Positions 10,398 to 19,855 of a DNA stretch of 45,141 nt are shown here, piece by piece. The notes under the pieces are model-generated. The model made no database searches and was not told the DNA's origin. It worked only from the letters and a program-made list of their open reading frames with translations. Origin of the DNA: Rhodobiaceae bacterium. GTDB lineage: Bacteria > Pseudomonadota > Alphaproteobacteria > RS24. How positions within the stretch are numbered: position 1 is the stretch's first letter; every line of letters begins with the position of its first letter. The stretch is taken from assembly GCA_002721725.1 (NCBI GenBank), contig PBLK01000010.1:1-45141 (forward strand). Reading direction: 5' to 3'. The translations under genes and the position numbers were made by a program.

Positions 10398-11045
10398 TTA
10401 ATCCAGACCGACGATTTTATGGCTTTGCAGGCTCAACCGCCATTGCGGGTTTTGCAAGCAATAGGCAATCGCCGCTTGCACATTGTGCCAACTTGTCTCT
10501 GCCTCGCTCGTATCCATTGGCTGCAAATAAAAATGCTCAAAATCCAGATCGGCGAATTGGTCAGGCGATAGCTCTTCCTGCGGATAAACGAATTTTAATT
10601 CATGGCCGTGCGTTTGCGCGAGGTCTGATCGCGGCTTGGGGCTGACGCAAATCCAATCGACTTCCTGTGGCACATCCAGCGTGCCATTGGTTTCAACGGC
10701 GCATTCAAAATTGCGCGCTTTCAGGGCTTGCAACAAGGGCGTGTCTAGTTGGAGGCATGGCTCGCCACCGGTGAAGACAACATACGCGTCAGGCCCCGCC
10801 GGGTCTTCCGGCCAAGAGCCGGCAATGGCATTGGCCAGGGCATCGGCATCGGGAAATTTGCCGCCATTTTGTCCGTCCGTGCCGACAAAATCCGTGTCGC
10901 AAAATGTGCATTGCGCGGTGGCGCGATCTTCTTCGCGGCCCGACCATAAATTGCAGCCCGAAAAGCGACAAAACACGGCGGGGCGACCGGCTTGCGCGCC
11001 TTCGCCTTGCAGGGTGAAGAAGATTTCTTTGACGCTGTAACTCAT
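10398..11045 (-). CDS. queE: 7-carboxy-7-deazaguanine synthase (radical SAM)
   Basis: Radical SAM enzyme that contracts the pterin ring of 6-carboxytetrahydropterin to 7-carboxy-7-deazaguanine. The 215-residue product has the non-classical cluster motif CX14CX2C seen in one QueE subtype: Cys31, Cys46 and Cys49 (SGCNLW, then QCTFCDTDF). [15 protein letters not shown] comes before it and FTGGEPCLQ after it, as usual. The start at 11045 overlaps the queC stop (ATGA), which decides it over an ATG four codons upstream. Part of a four-gene preQ1 operon; 41 bases separate it from queD. Confidence 0.94.
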   Translation of the reverse strand: MSYSVKEIFFTLQGEGAQAGRPAVFCRFSGCNLWSGREEDRATAQCTFCDTDFVGTDGQNGGKFPDADALANAIAGSWPEDPAGPDAYVVFTGGEPCLQLDTPLLQALKARNFECAVETNGTLDVPQEVDWICVSPKPRSDLAQTHGHELKFVYPQEELSPDQFADLDFEHFYLQPMDTSEAETSWHNVQAAIAYCLQNPQWRLSLQSHKIVGLD

Positions 11046-11740
11046 GACGCTTTCCATTTCTCATATCCGGCGGCGCGCAATTCGCAAGCCGGACAGTCGC
11101 CGCAGCCATAGCCCCATGCGTGGCGGTTGTCGCGATCGCCGCGATAGCATGTGTGGCTGTGCTCCAGCGTAATCTCAACCAGCACATCGCCGCCAAGCTG
11201 TTGCACCAACGCCCATGTTTCGGCCTTGTCGATATGCATGAGCGGCGTGTCGATGCACATATCGCTTTCCATGCCTTTATTGATGGCTTTTTCAAGTGCG
11301 TCCAGCGTGTTGCGGCGGCAATCGGGATAGCCCGAATAATCAGTTTCGCACATGCCGCCGAGCAGCACACCCAATCCGCGCCGATAGGCCAGCGCCGCGG
11401 CATAGGTGAGGAACAAAAGATTGCGCCCGGGAACAAAAGTTGACGGCAGATTGTTTTCCATCATCTTAATTTCACCATCACCGATAAGGGCGGTGCCGCC
11501 AATTTCGGTCAGAGCGGGCAGAGGCAAAGTGTGGTCCTCACCCAGCTTTGTGCCCCAATTATGCAGTTTGCTGATTTCGCGGCGCAGTGCATCGCGGCAC
11601 TCAAGCTCTACTTTGTGGGTTTGCCCATAATCAAAACCCAGCGTTTCGACATGGGAAAACCTGTCCAACGCATAGGCCAGACAGGCGGTAGAATCCTGCC
11701 CACCGGAAAACAAAACCAAAGCTTTTTCTTGCGCGCTCAT
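11042..11740 (-). CDS. queC: 7-cyano-7-deazaguanine synthase
   Basis: ATP-dependent enzyme that turns 7-carboxy-7-deazaguanine and ammonia into preQ0. The 232-residue protein has an N-terminal PP-loop ([11 protein letters not shown], residues 8-18), the FVPGRN motif, and a C-terminal zinc site with HTCY and the CGDCPAC cluster. Start chosen at 11740, where AAAAGGAAGC precedes ATG. First gene of the minus-strand que operon, divergent from eno with 80 bases between starts. I looked in this gap for a preQ1 riboswitch and did not find one. Confidence 0.95.
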   Translation of the reverse strand: MSAQEKALVLFSGGQDSTACLAYALDRFSHVETLGFDYGQTHKVELECRDALRREISKLHNWGTKLGEDHTLPLPALTEIGGTALIGDGEIKMMENNLPSTFVPGRNLLFLTYAAALAYRRGLGVLLGGMCETDYSGYPDCRRNTLDALEKAINKGMESDMCIDTPLMHIDKAETWALVQQLGGDVLVEITLEHSHTCYRGDRDNRHAWGYGCGDCPACELRAAGYEKWKAS

Positions 11741-11784
11741 GCTTCCTTTTAGACCAATTTGCACAGGGTTGGGAATTAGGATAA

Positions 11785-13095
<1,311 letters not shown>

Positions 13096-13115
13096 GCCAT
13101 CTAATTCCGCAGGTT

Positions 13116-13150
13116 AAAAAAGGCCCCGTCGCAAGACGGGGCCTTTTCCT
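13116..13150. terminator. Strong bidirectional terminator between eno and the TonB receptor
   Basis: GC-rich stem GGCCCCGTC/GACGGGGCC closed by a GCAA tetraloop, flanked by AAAAAA on the left and TTTT on the right, so it can act for eno on the plus strand and for the converging receptor gene on the minus strand. Confidence 0.93.
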
Positions 13151-13167
13151 TGTTTGTCATTCTATTT

Positions 13168-15303
13168 CTAGAACTTGTACCGCGCGGTCAGGCGGATATC
13201 CTGTCCTGCTTCTGGCAATTTATCCTTCAGCGGGCTTGTGTGCTGACGGATCTCCTCATCGGTTAGATTGCGGATGGATGCATTAAGAGTTAGCCCCTCA
13301 TAAGCAGGTGGCTGATAGCTGGCCGAAATATCGACCGAGGTGTAACCGTCAGTTGCCAGTTCTTCCTCGCCTGTGTCGTCTTGGTCTGCAACCTGTTCGA
13401 CATCCAATTTTACATCAAATGCATTGAATGATGTGCCTATGCCGAAGCCAAACTTGTCGGCAGGGATCGCCGGCAAATTATCGCCATCGCTTAATTCACC
13501 AGTAACAGAGCTGTAGCTGAGAGATGCATTCCATAGACGACCCCCAAGCTTCAAGTCTGTTTGATAATCCAGTTCATAACCGTACAATTCGGCATCTGCC
13601 TGCACAAAATTAAATGTGCCGTGCGTGTCGGTCTCTTCAAGGAAGACAAAGTCGCTATAATCATTGTTAAAGATAGCGACGCGCATCTGGCTGTTTTGCC
13701 ATGCCTTACGGATATAAAGCTCGGTGGATAGTGAGCTTTCCTTGTCCAACTCTTCGTCACCGATTTCAGTTCGGCCGACCGCATGGTGTTCGCCATTAGC
13801 AAACAATTCGACCTGGCTAGGTGCACGTTCGGTTGAGGATACTGAGCCGCCGACCAACAGATTGTCGTCCAGTTTTTTTGCTAAACCGACAGAGATATTG
13901 GTCAAGGTAAAAGATACGGGACCTTCGTGGTCATGGTCATCATCTTGCTCATCCTCTTCCTCGTGCGCAGCTTCCAATTCGACTTCGTCAAAGCGAATAG
14001 CGGCTTCGGTGAGCCAGTCATTGCTCTCATGCTCTGCGAAGACAAACAGGCCATATTGAGTGCTTTCTGTGTTGGGCAAATAGCCATGTTCCTCTTCACC
14101 ATCATCGTTGCCGCCATCTTCGTCACCGTGTTCATGGTCCGGTGCAGTTAAATCGATATCTCGATACTCCAGGCCAACCAGTGTATTCCAGTCGTTGAAG
14201 ATGCCGGTGAATTCACCTCGCAGGTGCAGGCTATCCTGTTCAAACTCTGACCTTTCAATGCCGTCTTCTTCTTCGACAGTTTCAGTTTGCTCAAAGGCAG
14301 TTGATGTCAAGTCAGCACGAAAGCTATTGAATGGGCCAACTGCCCCATTGTGGGCTAAGCGGGCATGGAAGGTTTGTTGTTCAAGACTGATGTCGGCTCC
14401 GCCCGCTTCTTCATGGTGATCATCATCTTCATCGTCACCTGCATGACCGTTATCGTCATCGTCACCCTCATGGCCCTCATGATCAGAATGTTCATGCGGA
14501 ATAAGATAATCTATCTCACTGCTGCTAAACATTACCGACAATTTGGTTTCATCATCACCAAAGTGTCCAGCCGCCGTAAAGCCAAAGTTTTCTCTTTCGG
14601 TATTGGCTGCCTCTTGTTCGCCATCAACCAATTCATGGTCATCGTCACCATCATCTCCGGCTTCGGCTTCTTCGCGTTCATGATAAGCTTCGGATTCGCC
14701 ATGCGTTGGAATAGTGATGTTGTCGGCATCTTGCGAGAAGGCCGAAAGGCTGAATTGGCCTTGTCGCGTGAAGATACCGGAGATGGTTTCATCGGCATTG
14801 TCACCAAAGCCAACCAAAACATCGGTTCCCTCTTCCGTGTCAGCGTTTAAATGGCGATTGAAGCCGTTGACCACGCCGGTCGCGGCATAGGCGCCATACC
14901 GCAGTGCAGCAGGGCCTTTCAGTACTTCCACTTGCTCCGTTTCGAACAAAGACATAGTGTTGGTGTGGTCGCCACTAGTTGATGAGATGTCACCAATGGT
15001 CATGCCATTTTGCATGACATCAACCCGATAGCCGCCAACGCCACGAATGACCGGCTGGCCGACGGCAGGACCATAACCAGCACTGCTGACACCGGGCAGG
15101 CTGTCCAGAAGATTGCCAAGTGGGCCACTAATACTGCCCTCAATTTCTTCCGATGTCAGGACTTCGGTCGTTGAAATGACTTTCGAAGCAGCCTTTTTGA
15201 AAGGTGAGCTTAGGACGATAATCTCGTCGATTTCTTGCGCCCAAGCAGACGTGCCGAGCATGGTTGCGCCGAGCAGAGCGGCGACTTGCTTTTTGTGGTT
15301 CAT
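13168..15303 (-). CDS. ZnuD-like TonB-dependent outer-membrane receptor with acidic, His-rich loops
   Basis: Outer-membrane gated beta-barrel of 711 residues that probably imports a metal or metal complex using TonB energy. Signal peptide at 1-22 (LGTSAWA|QEID). The plug has LLDSLPGVSSAGYGP, QPVIRGVGGYRVDVMQNG and VEVLKGPAALRYGAYA, close to the plug pattern of zinc receptors of the ZnuD type. The barrel ends in a terminal Phe (LTARYKF). At least four long loops are packed with Asp, Glu and His (HSDHEGHEGDDDD, DHEHGDEDGG, EEEDEQDDDHDHEG and others), a possible metal-catching surface. Strong GAGGGAGG ribosome binding site before ATG. The small exported protein upstream (15339-15629) probably shares the transcript. 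Zinc is the best guess; nickel, copper or cobalt are not excluded. No Zur box was recognised. Confidence 0.88.
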   Translation of the reverse strand: MNHKKQVAALLGATMLGTSAWAQEIDEIIVLSSPFKKAASKVISTTEVLTSEEIEGSISGPLGNLLDSLPGVSSAGYGPAVGQPVIRGVGGYRVDVMQNGMTIGDISSTSGDHTNTMSLFETEQVEVLKGPAALRYGAYAATGVVNGFNRHLNADTEEGTDVLVGFGDNADETISGIFTRQGQFSLSAFSQDADNITIPTHGESEAYHEREEAEAGDDGDDDHELVDGEQEAANTERENFGFTAAGHFGDDETKLSVMFSSSEIDYLIPHEHSDHEGHEGDDDDNGHAGDDEDDDHHEEAGGADISLEQQTFHARLAHNGAVGPFNSFRADLTSTAFEQTETVEEEDGIERSEFEQDSLHLRGEFTGIFNDWNTLVGLEYRDIDLTAPDHEHGDEDGGNDDGEEEHGYLPNTESTQYGLFVFAEHESNDWLTEAAIRFDEVELEAAHEEEDEQDDDHDHEGPVSFTLTNISVGLAKKLDDNLLVGGSVSSTERAPSQVELFANGEHHAVGRTEIGDEELDKESSLSTELYIRKAWQNSQMRVAIFNNDYSDFVFLEETDTHGTFNFVQADAELYGYELDYQTDLKLGGRLWNASLSYSSVTGELSDGDNLPAIPADKFGFGIGTSFNAFDVKLDVEQVADQDDTGEEELATDGYTSVDISASYQPPAYEGLTLNASIRNLTDEEIRQHTSPLKDKLPEAGQDIRLTARYKF

Positions 15304-15338
15304 GTGAACCTCCCTCTAATTCAATTGAAATTTTGAAA

Positions 15339-15629
15339 TTAGAAAGAGTTGGGTGGCCCGCGCGGAGTCGCCTTTGAATGAGTTTTCTTAACATGACGCG
15401 CGGTGGTGGGAGGAAGGTCACGTTGCGGTGATTTGATGAATGCGGTAGCAAGCGGCGGCAAAGCGGACTTGGCTTGCGGTGTATCGGCGACAAGACAATC
15501 AGTGTCATCATGTTCAATGGCCAGCGCCGTCGGATTGAAGTCATGCAACTCGTGTTGCACTGCATGGGCGAAGCCCATTTGCAGTATCAGCAAGAGAAGG
15601 CCGACAGATAAATTCCGCATGTGATTCAT
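15339..15629 (-). CDS. Small exported protein upstream of the TonB receptor, function unknown
   Basis: 96-residue product with a hydrophobic N-terminal segment ending in AHA (MRNLSVGLLLLILQMGFAHA), read as a signal peptide. The mature part starts VQHELHDFN, contains EHDDTDC with a single Cys, and has a basic, Pro/Thr-rich tail. I do not recognise a named domain. It ends 35 bases before the receptor start on the same strand, and small His/Cys-containing exported proteins often precede metal-related TonB receptors, so a role in periplasmic metal handling is a reasonable inference. No ribosome binding site is evident; an ATG three codons further in (15620) is an alternative start. Confidence 0.55.
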   Translation of the reverse strand: MNHMRNLSVGLLLLILQMGFAHAVQHELHDFNPTALAIEHDDTDCLVADTPQAKSALPPLATAFIKSPQRDLPPTTARHVKKTHSKATPRGPPNSF

Positions 15630-15753
15630 GGCGCGACGCTAACACAAGGCCATGTGCCAGGCAAATGACCGAAAAAACCTATAAAATTCAATATGCGAAT
15701 CACTTTTAGCTTGACCGCGCGAATCAAATCGTGATTCGGTCAGCCCATGATTC
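15623..15753. promoter_or_regulatory. GANTC cluster between the receptor operon and ftsB
   Basis: Five GANTC sites in 131 bases: GATTC 15623-15627, GAATC 15697-15701, GAATC 15721-15725, GATTC 15733-15737, GATTC 15749-15753. The middle pair forms a perfect inverted repeat (CGAATCA/TGATTCG, 5-base loop), and the last one overlaps the ftsB start codon. The arrangement resembles the cluster before pyrG and suggests CcrM/GcrA-type cell-cycle control of the divergent promoters. Confidence 0.55.
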
Positions 15754-16103
15754 GTTTTGTGACATCACGGCCATCAAGCCGCACGGTTGGGCAAGAGCCG
15801 CTGCGCTTGCGCAGACTGATGCCGAGCTTTGTGCTGTTGCTGGCGATTGCCGGACTGACCATGCAGGCACTGCAAGGTGAACGCGGCTGGCGCGGGTGGA
15901 ATGATTTGCAACAAGAAAAAGCAGCTGTGCAAGAAGAGCTCGTAGCATTGAAAAGCGACAATGCCGAACTGCAAAAGCAGATCAAACTGCTGGGCAATGA
16001 TAATCTCGATTTGGATTTTCTCGATGAGCGGGCGCGCTTGGTGCTCGGCCTGGTCGGGCGCGATGAGACGATTGTTTTCAAAACCGACCCGCGATTGAAC
16101 TGA
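15747..16103 (+). CDS. ftsB: FtsB/DivIC-like septum formation initiator
   Basis: Small bitopic division protein expected to bridge the early and late divisome together with FtsL and FtsQ. The 118-residue product has a basic N-terminal tail, one transmembrane helix (about 25-43, PSFVLLLAIAGLTMQAL), a short heptad-like coiled coil (QQEKAAVQEELVALKSDNAELQ region, about 54-80) and a C-terminal LDFLDERARLVLGLVGRDETIV segment typical of the family. Start 15747 is assumed; an ATG at 15819 would leave almost no cytoplasmic tail. The eno-ftsB link is usual in alphaproteobacteria; here a receptor operon lies between. GANTC sites crowd the promoter. Confidence 0.85.
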   Translation: MIRFVTSRPSSRTVGQEPLRLRRLMPSFVLLLAIAGLTMQALQGERGWRGWNDLQQEKAAVQEELVALKSDNAELQKQIKLLGNDNLDLDFLDERARLVLGLVGRDETIVFKTDPRLN

Positions 16104-16168
16104 TAAGCCAGAAAAACAGCTTCACAATGTCTCTATAAATGCCGCGAAAATGCGCCTATATAGAGCTT

Positions 16169-17134
16169 ATGACTGTTGTGATTGACAATTTATCGGGTGA
16201 TCCGAAAAAACCGCGCCATCCTGAAAAGCAGAACAAGCCGGATAGCGAGGTTTTACGCAAGCCCTCATGGATACGCGCCAAAGCGCCGGGCTCCGCCGCT
16301 TATGCCGAGACGCGTGCCATTGTGAAGGAAAACAATCTTGTCACCGTATGCGAAGAGGCGGCATGCCCGAATATCGGTGAGTGCTGGGAACAAAAGCACG
16401 CCACTTTTATGATTATGGGCGAAACCTGCACCCGCGCTTGCGCCTTTTGCAATGTCGCCACCGGCGTGCCGCTGCCGCTCGATGCTTCTGAACCGGCTAA
16501 TGTCGCTGAAGCCGTGGCCAAGCTGGGGCTGCGCCATGTTGTGATTACCAGCGTTGACCGCGATGATTTAGATGATGGCGGGGCGCAGCATTTCGCTGAC
16601 ACGATTAATGCCATTCGCAATATGTCGCCCGGCACGACGGTGGAGATTCTGACCCCTGACTTCTTGCGCAAAGATGGCGCGCTGGAAATTGTCGTCGACG
16701 CCAAGCCCGATGTTTTCAATCACAATTTGGAAACCGTGCCACGGCTTTATCTTTCCATCCGCCCAGGCGCGCGCTATTTCCACTCGCTCAATCTGCTGCA
16801 GCGCGTCAAACAGCTTGACCCCGAAATTTTCACCAAATCGGGTATTATGGTCGGCCTCGGTGAAGCGCGCGAAGAAGTCATGCAAGTGATGGACGACATG
16901 CGCTCAGCTGATATCGACTTCATCACCATCGGGCAATATTTGCAGCCGACCCGCAAGCACGCGCCGATTGATAAGTTTTGGACACCGGAAGAATTTGACG
17001 GGCTAACCACGCAAGCCAATGCCAAAGGCTTTCTCATGGTATCGGCCACGCCACTAACGCGCTCATCGCATCATGCCGATGAAGATTTTGAGAAATTGAA
17101 AGCAGCGCGCATCGCCAAGCGCCAAAAGGCCTGA
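16169..17134 (+). CDS. lipA: Lipoyl synthase (radical SAM)
   Basis: Inserts two sulfurs into protein-bound octanoyl groups to make the lipoyl cofactor of 2-oxoacid dehydrogenases and the glycine cleavage system. With the start at 16169 the protein is 321 residues. Auxiliary cluster motif CX4CX5C is Cys61, Cys66, Cys72 ([12 protein letters not shown]); the radical SAM motif CX3CX2C is Cys87, Cys91, Cys94 (CTRACAFC). [12 protein letters not shown] and the C-terminal RSSHHADE with its conserved Arg-Ser-Ser are present. An ATG ten codons upstream lies inside a 7-base inverted repeat (CTCTATA 16131-16137, TATAGAG 16159-16165) and is less likely. ratA begins one base after the stop. Confidence 0.95.
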   Translation: MTVVIDNLSGDPKKPRHPEKQNKPDSEVLRKPSWIRAKAPGSAAYAETRAIVKENNLVTVCEEAACPNIGECWEQKHATFMIMGETCTRACAFCNVATGVPLPLDASEPANVAEAVAKLGLRHVVITSVDRDDLDDGGAQHFADTINAIRNMSPGTTVEILTPDFLRKDGALEIVVDAKPDVFNHNLETVPRLYLSIRPGARYFHSLNLLQRVKQLDPEIFTKSGIMVGLGEAREEVMQVMDDMRSADIDFITIGQYLQPTRKHAPIDKFWTPEEFDGLTTQANAKGFLMVSATPLTRSSHHADEDFEKLKAARIAKRQKA

Positions 17135-17135
17135 C

Positions 17136-17567
17136 ATGCAGTCGATTAAGTTGACGCGCCAATCTCCGTTTTCGGCGCAGCAAATGTTCGACCTGATTAC
17201 CGATGTTGATCGTTATGATGAATTCATACCCTATTGCACGGCGGCACGCGTGCGCGAACGCTCCGAAACCGAGATGCTGGCCGACTTGGCCGTCGGCTAT
17301 AAAATGCTTCGCGAAACCTATAGTAGTCGCATTGAGATGGGGGTGGCGCCGTTAACCGTCACCGTGCATCAGGCCAAAGGGCCGTTCGTGCATTTGTTCA
17401 ACCAATGGGTGTTTGAAGCTACGGAAACCGGCTGCGATGTACATTTTGAATTGCAGTTTGAGTTTGCCGTGCCGCTTTTGCGGCGCATTATTGAACCGAT
17501 AATGAATCGCGTGGTTGAGCGCTTTGTAGCCGCTTTTGAAGCGCGCGCGCTCGATATTTACGGCTAA
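17136..17567 (+). CDS. ratA: RatA/COQ10-type START-domain protein
   Basis: 143-residue SRPBCC (START-like) protein of the family that includes yeast Coq10, a ubiquinone-binding factor, and E. coli RatA. Seen features: the opening FSAQQMFDLITDVDRYDEFIPYC, which is the family signature, then a beta-strand region (SRIEMGVAPLTVTVHQ, LFNQWVFEAT) and a closing amphipathic helix. It follows lipA by one base, an order common in alphaproteobacteria, where a role in respiratory quinone handling is more plausible than a toxin role; that is inference. Its stop overlaps the end of the convergent cinA-type gene. Confidence 0.88.
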   Translation: MQSIKLTRQSPFSAQQMFDLITDVDRYDEFIPYCTAARVRERSETEMLADLAVGYKMLRETYSSRIEMGVAPLTVTVHQAKGPFVHLFNQWVFEATETGCDVHFELQFEFAVPLLRRIIEPIMNRVVERFVAAFEARALDIYG

Positions 17568-18055
17568 TCGAAGCGCGCCAGCAGCATTTCCATCGCCGCA
17601 TCAACTGTCGCCAAACGCACTTCTGTGCGGCCAATATCGCCAAATTCATGCTTTTTATGGATGACATCACCCTCATGGCAGGTCGCCATATGCACCAGTC
17701 CCGCCGGTTTTTCTGCTGAACCGCCGCCCGGGCCGGCAATGCCTGATACGGCCACCGTCAAATGCGCGGTCGTCATATCGAATGTGTTTTGCGCCATTGC
17801 GCGCACCACTTCTTCCGACACCGCTCCATGCTCGCGCAAGAGTTCTGCAGGCACTTGCAGAATTTCATGCTTGGCGCGGTTGGAATAGGTCACGAAACTG
17901 CGCCCGATAACGATCGATGAACCGGGGATTTCGGTCAGCAGGGCCGAGATGAGACCGCCCGTGCAGCTTTCCGCCGTGGCGACGCGCATATGTTTTCCAC
18001 CCGCCAGCTTGAGCAGTTTTTCTGCCTTATTGGTCAATCCTTGGCCGAACAACAT
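17564..18055 (-). CDS. pncC: CinA C-terminal domain protein (nicotinamide-nucleotide amidohydrolase, PncC-type)
   Basis: Stand-alone CinA C-domain, 163 residues, expected to deamidate nicotinamide mononucleotide to nicotinate mononucleotide in NAD recycling. Motifs: RVATAESCTGGLISALLTEIPGSS, which carries the Ser-containing active-site loop, FVTYSNRAKHEIL, and VSGIAGPGGGSAEKPAGLV. Start chosen at 18055, preceded by GGAGACAGAG; the frame is open 20 codons further without a ribosome binding site. It follows pgpA by 11 bases and is convergent with ratA. The N-terminal molybdopterin-binding half of full CinA is absent, as is usual for this short form. Confidence 0.9.
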   Translation of the reverse strand: MLFGQGLTNKAEKLLKLAGGKHMRVATAESCTGGLISALLTEIPGSSIVIGRSFVTYSNRAKHEILQVPAELLREHGAVSEEVVRAMAQNTFDMTTAHLTVAVSGIAGPGGGSAEKPAGLVHMATCHEGDVIHKKHEFGDIGRTEVRLATVDAAMEMLLARFD

Positions 18056-18066
18056 AGCTCTGTCTC

Positions 18067-18561
18067 CTATATCAAGCCGAATTCGCGCGCGGCCAGTAAA
18101 ACCAGCGCTGCCCATATGCCTGCCAAAACATCATCAAGCATTATGCCTGTCGCGCCGCCGACATTTTTATCGGCCCAGCGCACTGGCCAGGGCTTCACAA
18201 TATCGAACAGGCGAAACAGGATAAAGGCAAGTGCAATACCGAGCGGTGTTAGTGGCGCAAGGGTCAAAGTCAGCCAGAGACCGGCGACCTCATCAATAAC
18301 GATAGGCGAGGGGTCTTTATCCTTCGTGCCGTCGATCCATATGGTGCTGGCCCAGTGGCCGAAGCCATAGGCAAAAGCGGCGGCGATAATAAGTCCGGCC
18401 GCGCCGAAATTTTGCGCGATGAGCAGGCCGGGGGCGAGCGCGGCCAGTGAGCCCCATGTGCCGGAGGCCGGTTTCAACAAGCCGGAGCCGAAAAACGTTG
18501 CTATCCAAGCGGCCGGAGAAAGCGGCGATAAATGCGCCGGAAGTTTGTGCAAGCCGGCCAT
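18067..18561 (-). CDS. pgpA: Phosphatidylglycerophosphatase A
   Basis: Inner-membrane phosphatase that dephosphorylates phosphatidylglycerophosphate to phosphatidylglycerol. The 164 residues contain the family motifs FGSGLLKPASGTWGSLAAL at the N-terminus, DPSPIVIDEVAGLW in the middle and a closing KPWPVRWADKNVGGATGIMLDDVLAG, with several hydrophobic helices between. The start codon overlaps the ispDF stop by one base (TAATG), indicating coupled translation in ispDF-pgpA-cinA. Confidence 0.94.
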   Translation of the reverse strand: MAGLHKLPAHLSPLSPAAWIATFFGSGLLKPASGTWGSLAALAPGLLIAQNFGAAGLIIAAAFAYGFGHWASTIWIDGTKDKDPSPIVIDEVAGLWLTLTLAPLTPLGIALAFILFRLFDIVKPWPVRWADKNVGGATGIMLDDVLAGIWAALVLLAAREFGLI

Positions 18562-19736
18562 TATGCAGTCTCCGGAAGTAGGATGGTGGCGGTCGCTTGT
18601 GCTGCTATGCCTTCTCCGCGTCCGCTAAAGCCTAAGCCTTCTGTTGTCGTCGCTTTCACCGATACGGCGGAAAGCGGCAGGCCGGTCAACTCGCTCAGCT
18701 TTTCGCGCATGGCGCCGCGATGCGGGCCGATTTTCGGCGTTTCGCAAATAAGTGTCAGGTCAATATGTGTCAGGCGAGCGTGTTTGGCACTGGCAAGAGC
18801 GAGTGCATGAGTTAAGAAATCGGCCGAGGCACGGTCTTTATTGGCAGTATCGGAGGGCGGGAAATGATCGCCAATATCGCCCTCAGCCAGCGCTCCTAGG
18901 AGTGCGTCGGTAGTTGCGTGCAAACCGACATCAGCGTCGCTGTGGCCGATAATCTCTCGGTCATGCGGCACGGCCACACCGCAAAGCATAACGCTTTTAG
19001 CGCTGCCACTGTCGCCGAAGCGGTGCACGTCAAAGCCGGAACCGGTGCGCGGGAGCAGGTTTGAGGTCATGGCAAAATCTTCTTCTGTCGTCAGTTTGAT
19101 GTTTTCCACCTCTCCGTCAATCATACAAACCCGCAATCCAGCGTGTTCAGCAACGGCGGCATCGTCAGTCATGCCCTTTGGTGCATTTTCATGCGCGGTC
19201 AGAAGCTTGGTAAACTTAAATAATTGAGGTGTCTGGGCGCGGTAGAGCCCGTCACGCGGCACAGTTTCAGAAATTATCCCGTTTTCAGCTTTTTTAAGCG
19301 TATCCGTAACGGGCAAGGCCGGAATCACGCCGTCCGCATTAGTGATATTGTCGAGGCAGCGCTCAATCAGTTTTTGAGACACGAAAGGGCGTGCCGCATC
19401 GTGAATGAAAACGTGCTGAGCTTGTGTATCAGCCAGCGCTCGCAAACCATTTAAAACCGATGCTTGCCGGTCATCGCCCCCGAAAACATAATTTACTTTT
19501 TCAGAGTTTTTACAGGTATTTACAGATTTTTCATACAGCTTTACATCATCTTTATGGATAGCGATCCAGACGCTGGAAATAGCCTCATTATCGGCAAAGG
19601 CGGCGATGCTGCGCGCCAGCACGGAGCCGCCGCCGCCATCGGGCATGCCGCGGTATTGCTTGGGTTTTCCTTGTCCGGCGCGGGTTCCGCGACCGGCGGC
19701 AACAATCAGTGCAACTGTGGATAAACGCTCTTTCAT
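18561..19736 (-). CDS. ispDF: Bifunctional IspD/IspF (MEP cytidylyltransferase and MECDP synthase)
   Basis: Fused enzyme carrying two non-consecutive steps of the MEP isoprenoid pathway: CTP-dependent activation of methylerythritol phosphate (IspD) and cyclodiphosphate formation (IspF). Of 391 residues, the first ~230 are IspD (VALIVAAGRGTRAGQGKPKQY nucleotide-binding start, HDAARPFVS). The rest is IspF (GSGFDVHRF metal-binding Asp-His, GHSDADVGLHATTDALLGALAEGDIGDHFPP, then the TEGLGFSGRGEGI end). The fusion is widespread in alphaproteobacteria. The IspE step lies outside the window. Divergent from dusB. Confidence 0.96.
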   Translation of the reverse strand: MKERLSTVALIVAAGRGTRAGQGKPKQYRGMPDGGGGSVLARSIAAFADNEAISSVWIAIHKDDVKLYEKSVNTCKNSEKVNYVFGGDDRQASVLNGLRALADTQAQHVFIHDAARPFVSQKLIERCLDNITNADGVIPALPVTDTLKKAENGIISETVPRDGLYRAQTPQLFKFTKLLTAHENAPKGMTDDAAVAEHAGLRVCMIDGEVENIKLTTEEDFAMTSNLLPRTGSGFDVHRFGDSGSAKSVMLCGVAVPHDREIIGHSDADVGLHATTDALLGALAEGDIGDHFPPSDTANKDRASADFLTHALALASAKHARLTHIDLTLICETPKIGPHRGAMREKLSELTGLPLSAVSVKATTTEGLGFSGRGEGIAAQATATILLPETA

Positions 19737-19816
19737 GGTGGCTAATCTAGCCTGAGACGGGACATAAGGCGACAGAATTTTGGAATTTCGCTTGCCTTTC
19801 AGAGGTTATGCCTCCA

Positions 19817-19854
19817 TTTTAGGCATATCGGAATATTTCGGTTTTTGCCTAAAA
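19817..19854. promoter_or_regulatory. Inverted repeat immediately before dusB-ntrBC
   Basis: Perfect 9-base arms TTTTAGGCA (19817-19825) and TGCCTAAAA (19846-19854) separated by 20 bases, with the right arm ending one base before the dusB ATG. A third half-element, ATGCCT at 19808-19813, faces the left arm. No ribosome binding site precedes the ATG. It may be an operator for the dusB-ntrB-ntrC operon or an RNA hairpin limiting initiation; the binding factor is unknown. Confidence 0.45.
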
Positions 19855-19855
19855 A

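Noticed and set aside
15630-15746. Zur-type operator for the ZnuD-like receptor
   Set aside because: No ATGTTATA-type palindrome seen; the repeats present are GANTC based.
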